Assembly: GCA_037833965.1 (NCBI GenBank)
Contig: AP031354.1
Location: 22,050,001-22,114,000, forward strand
Source of the DNA: Marchantia polymorpha subsp. ruderalis
Lineage: Eukaryota; Streptophyta; Marchantiopsida; Marchantiales; Marchantiaceae
Length of the DNA stretch: 64,000 bases
Reading direction: 5' to 3'
This document shows positions 62,173 through 64,000 of the stretch, piece by piece. The translations under genes and the position numbers were made by a program. How positions within the stretch are numbered: the stretch's first letter is position 1; each line of letters begins with the position of its first letter. The notes beneath the pieces are model-generated. The model saw nothing but the letters and a program-made list of their open reading frames with translations. It did not search any database and was not told the origin of the DNA.

Positions 62173-63822
62173 CTAATCGCGGTGCTTCACTCGCCGAAGC
62201 CGCAGTGCCGAAGACGGGCCGCCCGATGTTCCTTGGCCCGAAGGCCCTTCTGCCGAAGGCGCATCTTCCGGCGGATTCCCCGCCGAAGGTGCGGCTTCCG
62301 CCGGCTCCCTGCTTATAACTCGTTGGCTTGAAGGCCCTTGAGCCGAAGGCGGATCTTCCGTCGGCTCCTTCCCCTTCCTACGTTGTACCGGGGGTGAGTC
62401 CTGCCTATGCGTAGGCGAACTTTCTCTGCCTACGCGTAGGCGGAGGTCCACGTCCGCAAGGGGTCGCCTATCCACAAGGAGTCGCCTATGCGTAGGCGGC
62501 ACACTCGTCCGCACCGCACGTGGTAACTCCTGACCCGAAGGTCGTCTCTCGTCCGCCGAAGGCGTGGCGTGGTTCACCGCTCCTGCGGACGTCCGCGTAG
62601 TCCCATCCTTCTCCGGGGACGAACTTCCCTTCTTGATGGCGATTGTCGCCGTTTCCGCGCTGCTGGCTTGTAACACAAGCCTGCGCGCCTTCTGCTTCGG
62701 CCGGCTGCAAACTTCGTGCAGTGGCCGCTTCCGTATGAGAGCAGTGGGTTCTCAATGTTGCTCTCTCTCCGATTCCTCTCTCCATCTTCGCTTCCGCGGC
62801 ACTCTCGCTGCGTGTGTGTCTCTTCCCTCATCCTGTTGAGTCGGTGGAGTGGAAGCTGGCGAATCCTCCGCGTCGGTGTCTACCTCGTTATCCCGCACAT
62901 ACCTCCCGGGATGGTCGACTGACAATGGCGGAAATCGAGCACGCTCCGCCGCGGTTAAACAATTCATCTCCCGATAAAAGTTTATCAAGAAGGGGGAGAG
63001 GTGATTGAAAGTTACTCCTCTCTCCTCAAATGCATGCTGTCGCATCACCCTATGTAGGATACGCGCCCAGTGAACTGGAGCTCCGGCCAATGTGAGCTCT
63101 ACGAAAGATACCTGCCACAACGTGATGTACGAAGTGCGGTGTGGCTGCAACAATTGCAGCAGTGCCATCGCTACGGTCCTGCGGAAACGATCTTTGTAGT
63201 CGCGGGTCTTGTACCCGTTCTTGGAAGACCTCTCCCGCTTGAACAATTCCACGAATTGCGCTTCGTCCTGCTTCGTTACCTTGACGCTCTCACTCTCAAA
63301 TAGGAGGTACCCGTCGTCGCCTGCACACCTCCCCAATGCCTGTGCCCAATCGTGGACAGTCCATCTATCTACGTGCGGACGCAATCCGCGCATAGGTGGT
63401 CGCTCCGCGTCCAACCATTTGCGCACCATGTCTACGCACACGTAATTCCATCCCCACAGCAAGAACTCAAGTTTCCTTGCAATCAGCCGTTCCTCAAAAG
63501 CACGCAACCCATTCTGCGGAAGCTTGAGTGGCACCATCCGCAGCTTGTTCGATTTCGACATCGCGTTCTTGAAATTAGTTTGCGAGACTCTCTCTCTGCT
63601 CTGCTCGAGCCTCTTGCTCGCGCTTCTGCCTCCTCTGCAAACTCTAATTTCTCTCAATTCCAACTGTCGCGCACTCAATTCTCTCTCAGTCACCGAGTAA
63701 CTCTCCGCGCAGTGACGTCTAGAATGTCTCTCAGCTAGCAGGTGGACGGGCGCAGCTCGCACTAGAAATTGAAATCGCGAATTCAAGAATGGGGCGTCCT
63801 CTGTCTCCTCGTAGGAGGTCAT
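62173..63822 (-). pseudogene. Element ORF, copy 2 (gag- or plant-transposon-like)
   Basis: The ATG at 63822 begins a frame of about 550 codons, open to a TAG at 62175-62173 apart from one TGA at 62754-62752, where copy 1 has an Arg codon. It encodes the same conserved domain as copy 1 (WGWNYVCVDMVRKWLD, LRPHVDRWTVHDW, TSYITLWQVSFVELTLAG, HLSPFLINFYREMN) followed by an acidic/basic linker and a Pro/Ser-rich tail (APSAEGPSGQGTSG). After the TAG the frame remains the same into the coiled-coil ORF to the left. Copies 1 and 2 carry different lesions, so their ancestor was probably intact. No known enzymatic motif is visible. Confidence 0.65.
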
Positions 63823-64000
63823 GGTCGGCTCTCGGTCGTGAAGGTCGAATCACTTGATGGCCGCGCCGGCTCCGCGCTATAACGGCCTTCTCTCTCACGC
63901 GCGGCTTCACGCTCCGCCGACGCCGACTTTACTCACACGCTTGAATTGGCAATTTGAACTCCGCCAGCGTACTACGCCGCGGACATGGGCGCACAGCGCC
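62325..64000. repeat. Large inverted repeat, right arm
   Basis: Reverse complement of 58086-59775 with scattered substitutions. The match runs to the last base of the window, so the arm probably extends beyond it. The spacer between the arms is about 2.55 kb. Confidence 0.88.

Noticed and set aside
1..64000. tRNA, rRNA, snoRNA or telomere sequences
   Set aside because: I saw no convincing A/B-box pair with cloverleaf, no rRNA stretch and no TTTAGGG array; a covariance-model scan would be needed to exclude small RNAs.

Overview
The window looks like a nuclear contig of a land plant. Genes have GT-AG introns, intergenic DNA is AT-rich and full of decayed transposons, and the protein set is plant-specific: an EHD1-type endocytic protein, a GH32 invertase with the 9-nt plant mini-exon, both halves of the two-component high-affinity nitrate transporter (NRT2 and NAR2/NRT3), an RH1-type DEAD-box helicase relic and a full-length TORNADO1-like LRR-ROC-COR protein. 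Low gene density and GC-rich gene starts in AT-rich surroundings would suit a bryophyte or another early-diverging land plant. That placement is inference; no organelle or rRNA marker is present.

Layout. 1-2048 (-): 5' part of an EHD1-like gene, six exons, running off the left edge. 2049-8235: GC-rich flank, then an AT-rich desert. 8236-12364 (-): seven-exon acid invertase. 15635-16282 (-): NAR2. 17-25 kb: AT-rich desert. 25.8-27.9 kb (-): dead MULE-type transposase. 28.0-29.1 kb: a 1.07-kb cassette with 22-bp terminal inverted repeats. 30.9-31.5 kb: one doubtful gene. 34388-36447 (+): two-exon NRT2 with TATA box. 41.3-41.7 kb (-): NRT2 pseudogene fragment. 42.3-44.7 kb (+): RH1-like helicase pseudogene. 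45706-50489 (-): three-exon TRN1-like ROCO gene. 51-55.8 kb: repeats and desert. 55.8-57.1 kb (+): gutted Ty1/copia element. 57.1-64 kb: GC-rich element with a large inverted repeat (arms of at least 1.7 kb), a large gag- or plant-transposon-like ORF in each arm, a coiled-coil ORF in the spacer, and many 16-bp mini-hairpins.

How genes work together. NRT2 (MFS carrier) and NAR2 (single-pass partner) are the two subunits of one plasma-membrane nitrate uptake system, here about 18 kb apart, with an NRT2 fragment a further 5 kb away. The invertase (sucrose cleavage), EHD1 (endocytic recycling) and TRN1-like gene have no visible functional link to them.

Main points for a second look: the NRT2-NAR2 linkage, the GC-rich inverted-repeat element with its mini-hairpins, a series of near-perfect short palindromes scattered across the window, and the 22-bp TIR cassette. 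Exon borders were assigned by hand from reading frame, GT-AG sites and family conservation. No search or alignment program was run.
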